A stretch of 64,000 nt of DNA from Paenibacillus sp. JJ-223 (GTDB taxonomy: Bacteria > Bacillota > Bacilli > Paenibacillales > Paenibacillaceae), in assembly GCF_927798175.1 (NCBI RefSeq), contig NZ_CAKMMP010000006.1, positions 310,001 through 374,000 on the forward strand, written 5' to 3'. The position numbers were made by a program, and so were the translations under genes. Below the pieces are notes generated by a model. The model was not told the DNA's origin. It was given only the letters and a program-made list of their open reading frames with translations, and ran no database searches. Below, piece by piece: positions 27,220-35,486 of the stretch (positions are counted from its first letter, which is position 1; each line of letters begins with the position of its first letter).

Positions 27220-27283
27220 CCTTTAACGTTTGTGTGGAAATATGATAGTGATGTTTATCATGTTAACGAAGAAACGTTAAAGG
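27220..27283. promoter_or_regulatory. nested inverted repeats upstream of the beta-propeller gene
   Basis: CCTTTAACGTTT (27220-27231) and AAACGTTAAAGG (27272-27283) are perfect 12-bp inverted repeats. Between them ATGATA and TATCAT form a second pair. This could be a pair of operator half-sites around the promoter, or a leader hairpin. The binding protein is unknown. Confidence 0.55.
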
Positions 27284-27324
27284 CAGGTAAAATGAAAGGG
27301 CGTGTTGTGTTAAATCAGTGAAAG

Positions 27325-27888
27325 TTAATTCTTTTTCTCGTCGATCGCTTGCATCAGCTTGTAAATTTGTCGCGTCGTATTGACGTTTCGGACCGTAATG
27401 AATTTGTAGAGCTTGGAGCCGACGAGTTTGTTCATGCCGCTTTTGGCGGCATCTTCCCTGCTGACGGAATATAATACGGCTCCCGAAACGTAGATCAGCG
27501 TCCCGATTCCGGGTTTGATGGGCAGCTTGTCCAACACCGAAACATCATTGATTTCGTCCCAGAGGAACAGAACGTCGCTTTTGCTCTGGTCACCGTTGCT
27601 CCAGTCCTCCGGAAGTGCCTTGATGACCACTTCGACTTCATGGATGTTCCGCACGATGACCGGGATTTGCAAGCCAAAATCATCCGCAATCGCTTGTTCA
27701 AGCTGGCGGGAGATTTCGGCATGGGCGTTGGCTCGTTCGCGGTGATCAACAAAGATGATGTTACCGGAGTTGATGTAGGTCACCACGTCGGTGAAGCCTG
27801 ATTTTTCAAACGTCTCTTTCAGTTGTTTCATGTTGATTTTGTTGTTTCCTCCGACATTAATGCCCCGAAGCAATGCAACATAGATCAT
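27325..27888 (-). CDS. DUF1697 family protein
   Basis: A 187-residue cytoplasmic protein. MIYVALLRGINVGGNNKINM with LKETFEKSGFTDVVTYINSG is the DUF1697 N-terminus. Later LFLWDEIN and the C-terminal KLYKFITVRNVNTTRQIYKL also match. GAGGAGG lies eight bases before the ATG. The family has no established function. It is monocistronic and divergent from the RAT-controlled gene downstream. Confidence 0.9.
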   Translation of the reverse strand: MIYVALLRGINVGGNNKINMKQLKETFEKSGFTDVVTYINSGNIIFVDHRERANAHAEISRQLEQAIADDFGLQIPVIVRNIHEVEVVIKALPEDWSNGDQSKSDVLFLWDEINDVSVLDKLPIKPGIGTLIYVSGAVLYSVSREDAAKSGMNKLVGSKLYKFITVRNVNTTRQIYKLMQAIDEKKN

Positions 27889-28079
27889 AAATGGTTCCTC
27901 CTCTGCGACAATGAATGGACCGGTATGCCTTTTATCTTAGATTCTACATGCACAGTATACCAAATGGGGGGATTTCCCGAGAAAACAGAACAAGCAGCAC
28001 GATTCCGGCCGGCATGCTGCAGCCGCTTTTTGAATGAATGCCATCCATCGTTATTCGCAATGACGAACTAAATTTCCAT

Positions 28080-28093
28080 TGGTAACGTTTACA
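28080..28093 (-). promoter_or_regulatory. cre box upstream of the Sde182-like gene
   Basis: On the minus strand TGTAAACGTTACCA matches the cre consensus at 13 of 14 positions and overlaps the -35 element. Confidence 0.65.
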
Positions 28094-28116
28094 TTTGTGC
28101 AGAAATGTGTTACAGT
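28088..28116 (+). promoter_or_regulatory. promoter of the Sde182-like gene leader
   Basis: TTTACA (28088-28093), 17 bases, TACAGT (28111-28116). RAT site 6 starts 15 bases after the -10. Confidence 0.6.
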
Positions 28117-28130
28117 CTTATTCATACGAA

Positions 28131-28159
28131 GGATTGTGACTGCTAGCGCAGGCAAAACC
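28131..28159 (+). promoter_or_regulatory. RAT site 6
   Basis: A 29-base element: GGATTGTGACTGC, a TAGC loop, then GCAGGCAAAACC. It has a perfectly paired central stem and the canonical length. It overlaps the 5' arm of the following terminator. Confidence 0.88.
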
Positions 28160-28216
28160 TGATTATCACGTGCACGGACTCTGTCCGCATGCATTGATAC
28201 TCGGGTTTTTTTGTTT
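28155..28216 (+). terminator. RAT-controlled terminator before the Sde182-like gene
   Basis: AAACCTGA pairs with TCGGGTTT about 40 bases on, with an inner GTGCACGGAC/GTCCGCATGC stem. A T run of seven follows, then another T tract after one G. Confidence 0.75.
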
Positions 28217-28299
28217 TTTTTGGCCGATTTTAAAAGAAAAACTGTAAGAAAAATCCTTCGGCACCACACATCGGGTCGAACGCAGAAAGGGAGAAAAGG

Positions 28300-29931
28300 A
28301 TGAAGAAACCAATGTGGCTCAGGACGTTGATCACATGCTGCATCTGCACGTTGGTCATTAGTGGATGCGCCTCCAAAACGCCGCAGGCGGGCAATGAGAC
28401 ACCGAGCCCGTCAGCGCAGCAAGAGCAAAATGAAGACAAGGGAACAACGGATCAAACGACGGCAGCTAAAGCGAGAACGGTCATTACGACCGACGGCGAA
28501 GTCGATGATATGAACTCGGTCATTCGCTTCCTGCTGTACTCCAATGAAATGGACCTGGCAGGCATCGTGCTGACCAGCTCGGTGTACCACTACGCCGGAG
28601 ATCCGGATGCGGGAATCAAGCCATTCCGCTGGACGGGCACGCAGTGGGTGTACGACATGATTGATGCTTATGGCGAAATCTACCCCAACCTGATCAAACA
28701 TGCGGACGGTTATCCTAAACCGGAAGATCTGCGCGCCATGACGAAAATCGGGAACATCTCCAATAAAGGCGAAATGGAAAAAGAGACCGAAGGCTCCGAA
28801 TTTCTGAAAACATTGTTCCTCGACGATGATCAGCGTGATCTGTACGTGCAAACGTGGGGTGGGACCAATACGACGGCCCGTGCGCTCAAATCGATTGAGG
28901 ATCAATATAAAGGCACGGACGAGTGGGATGACATCCGCAAAAAAGTCAGCGACAAACTGGTGCTCTACATCATTCTTGACCAGGATGACAGTTATAACGA
29001 TTACATCGCCAAAAGCTGGCCGGACATCCGCATCCTGAACGATCAATCGAACTTCTGGCACTTCGCTTATGCATGGAAAATGCATGCCGAGGAAGTCAAT
29101 GGCAAGCTGCACGGCGACTGGATGAAAGAAAACCTGTTGACCGGGCATGGCAAGCTGTTGGACATGTATGCAACGATGGCCGACGGCAAAATGATCGAAG
29201 GCGAGCTGCCTGAAGAGCAGCGCGGAGATCCGGAGTATATCAAGAAGAACCCGCAGTATGCAAAATACGACTTTATTTCCGAAGGGGACTCCCCGTCCTT
29301 CTTCTATTTGATCGATAACGGCCTGCGCAGCATGGAAAATCCCTCTTACGGCGGTTGGGGCGGCCGCTTCGGCGTCGTGAATGACAAGCTGTTCCGCAAC
29401 AACGTGCTGGATTACGATCCGTACACCAAACGTTACGAAGCGGAATATTCCCTGATGAGATGGTTTGACGACATTCAGGATGACTTTGCCGCACGTGCCG
29501 ATTGGGCCGCTGCAGACACGTTCGAAGGTGCAAACCATAATCCGGCGCTGACCGTCAAGGAAGGCATCGACTTGAAAGCAAGCCCTGGCGAACAGGTGAC
29601 GCTGCATGCGGAAGGTACGGACCCGGATGGGAACCAACTTACGTATACATGGTGGAGATACGCCGAAGCCGATACGTATCAGGATTCCCCGGTGGAGAAC
29701 AAGGTCGTGGAAGAGAAAGTCGGAGACCTGCTGCTGGGCTTGCATCGCGAGGTCGGCAAAGACGAGAAAATCGACACGATCGAGTTGCAAGGCAGCGACA
29801 CCGACACGGTTACCTTTACCGTGCCCCAAGATGCCAAGGCAGGCGATACGATCCATATCGTAGCCGAGGTTCAGGATAACGGCAAACATCAGTTGAAACG
29901 GTACCAACGCGTCATTCTGACGGTTAAATAA
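28300..29931 (+). CDS. lipoprotein with nucleoside-hydrolase-like domain (DUF1593/Sde182 family)
   Basis: A 543-residue surface lipoprotein. The signal peptide ends in the lipobox VISGC (Cys at about residue 23), followed by a Pro/Gln/Glu linker. The main domain starts RTVITTDGEVDDMNSVIRFL, the nucleoside-hydrolase-like Asp cluster, and continues with SSVYHYAGDPD, VQTWGGTNTTARAL and a GWGGRFG region. The last 100 residues (VTLHAEGTDPDGNQLTYTWW) form a beta-sandwich as in the cellulose-associated Sde182 family. No reaction has been established for these. GGGAG lies about eight bases before the ATG. Control by cre and RAT ties it to beta-glucoside or cellulose use rather than nucleoside salvage. 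It is monocistronic, with a terminator just after. Confidence 0.85.
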   Translation: MKKPMWLRTLITCCICTLVISGCASKTPQAGNETPSPSAQQEQNEDKGTTDQTTAAKARTVITTDGEVDDMNSVIRFLLYSNEMDLAGIVLTSSVYHYAGDPDAGIKPFRWTGTQWVYDMIDAYGEIYPNLIKHADGYPKPEDLRAMTKIGNISNKGEMEKETEGSEFLKTLFLDDDQRDLYVQTWGGTNTTARALKSIEDQYKGTDEWDDIRKKVSDKLVLYIILDQDDSYNDYIAKSWPDIRILNDQSNFWHFAYAWKMHAEEVNGKLHGDWMKENLLTGHGKLLDMYATMADGKMIEGELPEEQRGDPEYIKKNPQYAKYDFISEGDSPSFFYLIDNGLRSMENPSYGGWGGRFGVVNDKLFRNNVLDYDPYTKRYEAEYSLMRWFDDIQDDFAARADWAAADTFEGANHNPALTVKEGIDLKASPGEQVTLHAEGTDPDGNQLTYTWWRYAEADTYQDSPVENKVVEEKVGDLLLGLHREVGKDEKIDTIELQGSDTDTVTFTVPQDAKAGDTIHIVAEVQDNGKHQLKRYQRVILTVK

Positions 29932-29952
29932 TAATCGTTAGTTGGCAGCGCA

Positions 29953-29996
29953 AACGACAAAGAAGCCTTTCCCTAGGGAGAAGGCTCTTTGTCGTT
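29953..29996. terminator. bidirectional terminator
   Basis: AACGACAAAG (29953-29962) pairs with CTTTGTCGTT (29987-29996), and AGCCTT with AAGGCT lies inside. It ends at the stop codon of the convergent tetR gene. Confidence 0.75.
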
Positions 29997-30571
29997 CAGG
30001 AAGAAATGCTCCGCTGGATGCCGGTCCAGAACACGTTCCAGGCGATGGCGAGTGCCTGTTCGAAAGATTGCCGCGTTTCGTACACGAGCTGAACGTCAAG
30101 GCCGTCCATCAGCGTGACAAAAGCGACGGTCGCTTCCTCGGGACTCAGGCGAATGTCAGGGTGCTGCACGAACACGCCAGCAAGTTCTTCCTTGAGCGTG
30201 CCCAGATAGGTCCGGTACTGAGCCAGCACGAAGTCATGGACTTCCAAGGGCGTAATGAAAGACAGAATGTACATAAAAGCCACGTTGGGATGCGTGAGGA
30301 AACGATTTTTATGCTCCTGCAAAAACGAGTGCAGCTGCTGTTCCAGGGTCTGCCCTGCAGATTGAGCGAAAAACTCGCGCACGAACTGCTGCTCTTCCTG
30401 TACCACTTCCTCGTAAATTTCCACAAGCAGTGCTTTTTTGGATGCAAAATGGTAGGAAAGGGATTGTTTGCGAATCCCGGTTTCCTCGGCAATCTGGGCC
30501 ATTTTGGTGCCCTCGTACCCGAAGCGGATAAAATGTTGTATGGCAATATCCTTGATTCGTTGTTTGCTCAA
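29996..30571 (-). CDS. TetR/AcrR family regulator of the adjacent MFS exporter
   Basis: A 191-residue repressor. The helix-turn-helix is TKMAQIAEETGIRKQSLSYH followed by FASKKALLVEIYEEV. The rest is helical ligand-binding domain. The start is TTG at 30571, with GGAGG seven bases upstream; it overlaps the MFS stop by four bases, so the two genes are translationally coupled. The operon promoter (31828-31856) contains a palindrome suited to this protein, so autorepression is likely. The ligand is presumably a substrate of the exporter. Confidence 0.9.
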   Translation of the reverse strand: MSKQRIKDIAIQHFIRFGYEGTKMAQIAEETGIRKQSLSYHFASKKALLVEIYEEVVQEEQQFVREFFAQSAGQTLEQQLHSFLQEHKNRFLTHPNVAFMYILSFITPLEVHDFVLAQYRTYLGTLKEELAGVFVQHPDIRLSPEEATVAFVTLMDGLDVQLVYETRQSFEQALAIAWNVFWTGIQRSISS

Positions 30572-31779
30572 ATGTCTGCCTCCAGTGAATGATGGGTCGT
30601 TTGGCGCCGTCTTCGGGCGTACATGATGTACAGCAAGATGTACACCACGAAGATGCCTATGGCTATATCATACACCAACGTATAAGAAAATGCAGATGCC
30701 AACATACCCAGTACGAGCGAGCCGCCGCCGATGCCGAGATCGAAAAAGTTGAAAAACGATGCCATGGCATTTTCATGCTCATGCTCTTCCACCAAATTTA
30801 CGCACCACGTCTGGATCGCGGGGAAAATGGCTCCAAACCCGAAGCCGTACAACGCGCCGGCGACGAGGAAGTGCACGTCATTTTGCGCGAGGGTCAGCAC
30901 CGACAAGCCTGCGATGGCGAGGATGGCCGATGGCACGAGCACAGAGCCGGGCCCCAGCCGGTCAAACATTTTGCCGGAAAACAGCCGGACGACAAAGCTG
31001 GCGATGGCGATGACGAAGAAAAACCAGGCGACCTGCGTAAAGCCTTTTTCTTCAGCGAACAACGCGACAAACGACATGATCGAACCTGCCGCAATACCGA
31101 CCAGCATGATGAGAATAGAGGGGAACAGCACCTTTTTTTCGATGAGTTTGACGGCTGTATGAGGCGTCTCCGACGTTTGAGAATCATTTTGCTGCACCGG
31201 TTTTCGGGATACAAACACGGTCATGAGCAGCGCCAGCAGCAAAATGCACATGCCGCCCATAAACAGGCTTTGGTAGTTGAATTGCAGCAGCAGGCTCGTT
31301 CCGATCAAGGGGCCGACGGAAATGGCCACCGTCTCGCCGACGCCGAAGTAACCCATGCCTTCACCCCGGCGCTGCTTGGGAATGTTCTCGGTGGCAATGG
31401 TTGCGAAGTATGTTGTCGCGAGTCCGAAGCCAAAGCCATGAATGACCCGGAGCAGCAAAATCATGCCTATGCCTGACGCGAGGTAGTATGAACCGGTAAC
31501 CAGTGCGCAGATGGCGATGCCTGCGATGAGCAGCATTTTTTTATTCCATTTGGTTGCCAGGATTGCGGTGAAAGGGCGAACCAGAATTGCCGAAAACATG
31601 AAGATGCCTGTGACGAGTCCGATCTGCGATGCGTCACCACCCAGGCTTGATACGAACAGCGGCAAGGTGGGGAGCAGCATTTCGAAGGCCATGAACAGCA
31701 GGGCGTTGGCCAGCATGATGAAAATGAACGATTTTCCCCATAATCGTGGATTCGTTTTGTTATGAGTCAGGGTAACCAT
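30568..31779 (-). CDS. MFS transporter, 12-helix exporter type
   Basis: A 403-residue inner-membrane transporter with about 12 hydrophobic segments. Between helices 2 and 3 is GIFMFSAILVRPFTAILATK, then WNKKMLLIAG, which matches the MFS loop signature. GYFGVGETVAISVGPLIGTS is the drug-exporter-like motif in helix 5. The start at 31779 has GGAGG seven bases upstream. It is the first gene of a two-gene operon with tetR. The arrangement is usual for inducible efflux of toxic compounds; the substrate is unknown. Confidence 0.88.
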   Translation of the reverse strand: MVTLTHNKTNPRLWGKSFIFIMLANALLFMAFEMLLPTLPLFVSSLGGDASQIGLVTGIFMFSAILVRPFTAILATKWNKKMLLIAGIAICALVTGSYYLASGIGMILLLRVIHGFGFGLATTYFATIATENIPKQRRGEGMGYFGVGETVAISVGPLIGTSLLLQFNYQSLFMGGMCILLLALLMTVFVSRKPVQQNDSQTSETPHTAVKLIEKKVLFPSILIMLVGIAAGSIMSFVALFAEEKGFTQVAWFFFVIAIASFVVRLFSGKMFDRLGPGSVLVPSAILAIAGLSVLTLAQNDVHFLVAGALYGFGFGAIFPAIQTWCVNLVEEHEHENAMASFFNFFDLGIGGGSLVLGMLASAFSYTLVYDIAIGIFVVYILLYIMYARRRRQTTHHSLEADI

Positions 31780-31827
31780 GTTTAATCCTCCGTCTTTTTT
31801 ATTGTTGCCGCGCGGCATGATTTATTG

Positions 31828-31856
31828 ATATTACCTGACGATGGTCAGATTGTAAA
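31828..31856 (-). promoter_or_regulatory. MFS-tetR promoter with embedded operator
   Basis: On the minus strand TTTACA, 17 bases, TAATAT. The spacer contains CTGACCATCGTCAG (31835-31848), with perfect 5-bp arms centred between -35 and -10, a classic TetR repressor position. Confidence 0.75.
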
Positions 31857-32044
31857 GGGTGCGAACAGACTTTTTGTTTTTTCTTACGGGGGGAACGGAA
31901 AGATGGACAGGGTTTGAATGGGGAAAAAGGCCGTGATATGCTCATAGTCGGAATGGTAAAAAAGGGAAAGAACGAATGGCGGCCCAAGATGCATGCTGCG
32001 TTTTCTTGGTGCATGCCAAATGTGCAGGAGAAGGAGGGACGAGC

Positions 32045-32584
32045 ATGTGGAGTGATGTATTTGAACATGAGTGGTCCAGGCAGACGGGAGCATCGAAGAC
32101 GGAACTCGAGCAATTTTTGGGACAGTGGAATGCCCGGCTGAACGAAGAGGAGGTCGGAGAGATTCGGGCAGGGCGGGAGAAGCTTTTGTCGAGCATGCCC
32201 GCGCTGCATGTCCATGGAGGACGGCCTGATCCGGCGGATTGGTCGTTCCCCGAGAGGATGCTGCCGGAAAGTTATATCGAACTGCTGCTGTTCTCCAATG
32301 GCGGCGAGTTTCAGAACGGGGAGCGTTACTTTCAGCTTTTTGGCACGGCGGATTTCAGGGAAATGAACCTGGCATACGAACTGCCGGAGTATATGCCGGG
32401 TGCCGTATCCTTTGCCTTGGACGGAAACGGCAATCACTACATGTTCGATATGCGGTCAGCGGCGGTTAAGGGGGAATACCCCATTTTGATGGCCCATTCG
32501 GGCAATTTGAGTTACGAAGATGGCGTGCAGGTTGCGACCTCGCTGCCTGAGCTGTGCCGCAGCAAACAGGCGATTGACCTGTGA
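32045..32584 (+). CDS. SMI1/KNR4 (SUKH) family protein
   Basis: A 179-residue cytoplasmic protein. The SUKH pattern is visible as PERMLPESYIELLLFSNGGE, then ERYFQLFGTADFREMNLAYE, then GAVSFALDGNGNHYMFDMRS. The ATG at 32045 has GAAGGAGGG about seven bases upstream. It is followed 55 bases later by a DUF2625 gene, and the two may be co-transcribed. SUKH members often act as immunity proteins, but no toxin is nearby. Confidence 0.85.
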   Translation: MWSDVFEHEWSRQTGASKTELEQFLGQWNARLNEEEVGEIRAGREKLLSSMPALHVHGGRPDPADWSFPERMLPESYIELLLFSNGGEFQNGERYFQLFGTADFREMNLAYELPEYMPGAVSFALDGNGNHYMFDMRSAAVKGEYPILMAHSGNLSYEDGVQVATSLPELCRSKQAIDL

Positions 32585-32639
32585 CTTATATTGTACATGA
32601 ACGTCATCAACGCAAGTTTTGACGCATGAAAGGAGTTTT

Positions 32640-33308
32640 ATGATGGATGCATTGAATGCGGATCAGCTATATGATCGGGAGCATCACGCCTGGGAGGAAT
32701 TGCGGGAGCTGCTGGACAGCGGCGAGAATACATGGAACTACGTCCCTGCACGGCGCGAAGCGGCAGAAGAAACGCTTGTGCGGCTGCAAGTCAGCACCCG
32801 TTCTTATTTGGGTACCGTAGCGTATGAGACGGGGGGAATGCGATTCGACCATGGCTGGATCACGTTGCTTGGTTCCGGAGGCGAAGGCAGCTACGGCAGC
32901 CTGACATTCTGGAACGGATTGGACGAGCAGTCTACCGTTCCGGCGTTACCGGGCGTGTTGGTGGTGGCTTATGATGCGGCAGGCGGATTTTTTGCGCTCG
33001 ATACGGGCAGGTTCGGACGCACCGGTCATATCTATTATTTTGCGCCGGACACGATGGAATGGGAATCGACGGAGCTGGCCTATTCAGGGTTCATCCATTG
33101 GCTGGCCAACGGAAATTTGCAGCAGTTTTACGAGACGTTTCGTTGGAATGACTGGCAGGATACGATGGGGCAGCTCCGGCCAGGCGAAGTATTTGCCTAT
33201 TATCCGCCGCTTTGGTCGAAAGAGGGTGGAGGCGAGAATAGCACCAAAGCTCCTGTTTCCGTCACGGAGGCATGGAAAACCGCTTTGTCCGCGAAACCGT
33301 CTCCGTGA
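32640..33308 (+). CDS. DUF2625 family protein
   Basis: A 222-residue cytoplasmic protein. SYLGTVAYETGGMRFDHGWI and TLLGSGGEGSYGSL form the DUF2625 signature. VVAYDAAGGFFALDTGRFG, IYYFAPDTMEWESTELAYSG and a C-terminal FRWNDWQD also fit. AAAGGAG lies four bases before ATG ATG; either methionine could start. The family has no known function. The neighbouring SUKH gene suggests a shared immunity-like context, as inference only. A clear terminator follows. Confidence 0.88.
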   Translation: MMDALNADQLYDREHHAWEELRELLDSGENTWNYVPARREAAEETLVRLQVSTRSYLGTVAYETGGMRFDHGWITLLGSGGEGSYGSLTFWNGLDEQSTVPALPGVLVVAYDAAGGFFALDTGRFGRTGHIYYFAPDTMEWESTELAYSGFIHWLANGNLQQFYETFRWNDWQDTMGQLRPGEVFAYYPPLWSKEGGGENSTKAPVSVTEAWKTALSAKPSP

Positions 33309-33327
33309 TTATTATTTAATATGAAAA

Positions 33328-33362
33328 TGGGAAAAGGCCCGCTGTTGAAGCGGACCTTTTTT
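33328..33362 (+). terminator. terminator after DUF2625 gene
   Basis: AAAAGG, CCGCT and AAGCGG, CCTTTT form an imperfect hairpin followed by TTTT. Confidence 0.75.
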
Positions 33363-33426
33363 GCTATATGCGGCATGACCGGTGTTGATACATTCGATTT
33401 TCTGGATCGCGCCTTATAGGGAGGTG

Positions 33427-34767
33427 TCAGTTTGCAGCTGCGGATGCTGCTGAATTACTGCGCGTAGAGCGAGCGTAGAGAAGCACCAGCGTGAGCGAAA
33501 TCAGGCAAACGAGCAGCAGGCAGCCGTACACGTAAGGATAGGCTTCTTTCACCGGGACCCCCGGAAAGCTGTGCAGCAGCAGCCCGCAGACGGCCACGGA
33601 GAGAGAGCCGCCGAAAAACTGGATCAATTGCAGAAGACCCATGCCGGCACCGATCCGGGTTTTGGGCAGCACCCGTGAAGCCTCATTGTTCATTGAGGCG
33701 ATGGAGGCCGACAATGCAGGGGAGAAAAACAAGTAACCCACGGTGATGATCAAGGCCGAATATTTCAACCCGAATACGTATAAAAGCAATACACTGGCAA
33801 GCAATATATGGCCGATGATCAGGAAGCGCATGTTTCCGAAACGATCAATCCAGCGGCCGACAAACCGCGCCAGGAATGTCGCAACGATCGCTCCTGGAGC
33901 AATCAGCAGACCAATCGCCAGCGATGAGCGTCCGAACAGGTCGGCAAGCACAAGCGGCATCAGGAACAGATTACCCAGATTGACGATCAGCACGCAAAAG
34001 CCGATGATCAGCAGACGCGAATAACCTTTGGTCGCAAACACCTCACGATTGATGAACGAGCCGTTTGCTTTGCGGATATAAGCAATATGCACGGCGAGCG
34101 AAATCAGGCCGATGAGCAGCCAGATCAACGACTGCTGCGTCACGGCCACAAGCACCGTCGTGGCGTTCACTACGGTAAGTGCTGCACCGGTGATATCGAA
34201 CGATTTTTCGGCCCGAATCGTTTCTCGCGGCAAAAAACGCAGCAAAAACGGCAAGGCCACGAGTACCAGCACGGTAATCGCAAACAGTCCGTTCCAGCCC
34301 AAGTATTCACTGACAAGTCCGCCGACGATCGGGCCCAGTCCGAAGGCCATGGCACTCCCGGACGAGATCATCGCGATGGCGGCGCCCCTGCGCTCCACTG
34401 GAACATAACGGCTCGCGATGACCAAACCCAGTCCGGCCATGACTCCGGCTCCTGCCGATTGCAGGATGCGCGTGATCAATAACAGGGTGAAATTGTGGGC
34501 GAACAGTCCCAGGACGGATGAACAACCGAGGATGATCAGTCCAACCGTAACCAGTTTGCGTACAGGTACATGGTCGGAGAGTCGGCTGAAAATAACGGTA
34601 GAGAGCGCATAGCCGATAGAATAACTCGAAATAACCCACGACCCAAGATCCGAGGTGATGTGCAAATCCTGAATGATCACGGGCAGGGAAACGTTAAACA
34701 TGGTAGTGTTCATGACCACGATGAAGAGGCAGCATGTCCATAGCGGCATGACGATTTTGTCTTTCAT
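33427..34767 (-). CDS. MFS exporter of the drug:H+ antiporter type
   Basis: A 446-residue membrane protein with about 12-14 hydrophobic segments. MNTTMFNVSLPVIIQDL in helix 1 and SSYSIGYALSTVIFSRLSDH are typical of TetA(L)/DHA2 exporters. RILQSAGAGVMAGLGLVIAS and RGAAIAMISSGSAMAFGLGP (motif C region) suggest an antiporter. The start at 34767 has GGAAGG about six bases upstream, and upstream in-frame codons lack a site. No regulator is adjacent. Its leader contains a hairpin, GCAGCCT with AGGCTGC (34809-34841), a possible attenuator. Substrate is unknown. Confidence 0.85.
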   Translation of the reverse strand: MKDKIVMPLWTCCLFIVVMNTTMFNVSLPVIIQDLHITSDLGSWVISSYSIGYALSTVIFSRLSDHVPVRKLVTVGLIILGCSSVLGLFAHNFTLLLITRILQSAGAGVMAGLGLVIASRYVPVERRGAAIAMISSGSAMAFGLGPIVGGLVSEYLGWNGLFAITVLVLVALPFLLRFLPRETIRAEKSFDITGAALTVVNATTVLVAVTQQSLIWLLIGLISLAVHIAYIRKANGSFINREVFATKGYSRLLIIGFCVLIVNLGNLFLMPLVLADLFGRSSLAIGLLIAPGAIVATFLARFVGRWIDRFGNMRFLIIGHILLASVLLLYVFGLKYSALIITVGYLFFSPALSASIASMNNEASRVLPKTRIGAGMGLLQLIQFFGGSLSVAVCGLLLHSFPGVPVKEAYPYVYGCLLLVCLISLTLVLLYARSTRSNSAASAAAN

Positions 34768-35024
34768 TGGATCCTTCCTGTCTGTTTTTCTATAGTATGT
34801 TCGCAAAGGCAGCCTATGAATCAAACGAACCTGCAGGCTGCCGCGATTCTAATAATTCATTGTAACCTTGAAATTTATATATGGCAATAATGTCATAATT
34901 AAAATGCAGGCTGATAAAGATGGTTCATAATCATGTTTGGCATGGACGCTGTCCCGGACAGGTATATACGATGGAGGGGCGGTATATTTACGAAATGGAA
35001 GTATTACATAAAGGAGAAATGAAA

Positions 35025-35414
35025 ATGAGTCACGATTTGTTGATGTCGCATTCGGTTTTTCCGACAACCGATATCAAACGTACTGCAGCATTTTATGTGC
35101 AAAAACTCGGTTTCCGGGCCTATGAATATTTGCATACAGAGGAGCCGCATATTTGCTTGTACCGGGATGCTACCGAGGTCATTTTGACCATGTCAAACGG
35201 GCAAAGGGTGATTCCGAACAGGGAGTTATATGGCTATGGGTATGACGCTTATTTTATCACCCGTAATCAGGAAGCTCTGCAGCATGAATTCAAACAAGCC
35301 GATGTCCGCATTGTTCGGGAGTTGAGGCAAACCGATTATGCGAACCGCGATTTTGTCGTCGAGGACATTGACGGCAGATGGATTGCCTTTGGCATAAAGC
35401 TGCTCGATAAATGA
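35025..35414 (+). CDS. VOC family protein (bleomycin-resistance/glyoxalase-like)
   Basis: A 129-residue protein with two beta-alpha-beta modules: MSHSVFPTTDIKRTAAFYVQ, then KLGFRAYEYL, and later YDAYFITRNQEAL with DFVVEDIDGRWIAFGIKL. The start at 35025 is eight bases after AAAGGAG. The metal-ligand positions are not the standard His/Glu set, so a binding rather than catalytic role is possible. Its last 24 bases lie in a 41-bp repeat found again at 37520, on the other side of the BlaR1/BlaI module. Confidence 0.82.
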   Translation: MSHDLLMSHSVFPTTDIKRTAAFYVQKLGFRAYEYLHTEEPHICLYRDATEVILTMSNGQRVIPNRELYGYGYDAYFITRNQEALQHEFKQADVRIVRELRQTDYANRDFVVEDIDGRWIAFGIKLLDK

Positions 35415-35431
35415 TCGTTGGAACGAAAAAA
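35391..35431 (+). repeat. left copy of a 41-bp direct repeat
   Basis: Covers the last codons and stop of the VOC gene plus 17 bases after it. It begins GGCATAAAGCTGCTC and ends GGAACGAAAAAA, with one mismatch from the copy at 37520-37560. The two copies flank the blaI-blaR1-like module. Confidence 0.85.
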
Positions 35432-35486
35432 AGCGCCGCAGTAGCGCTTAATCGTTGTGGATGCAAGGTGCTCGCTCGTTGTGCTG

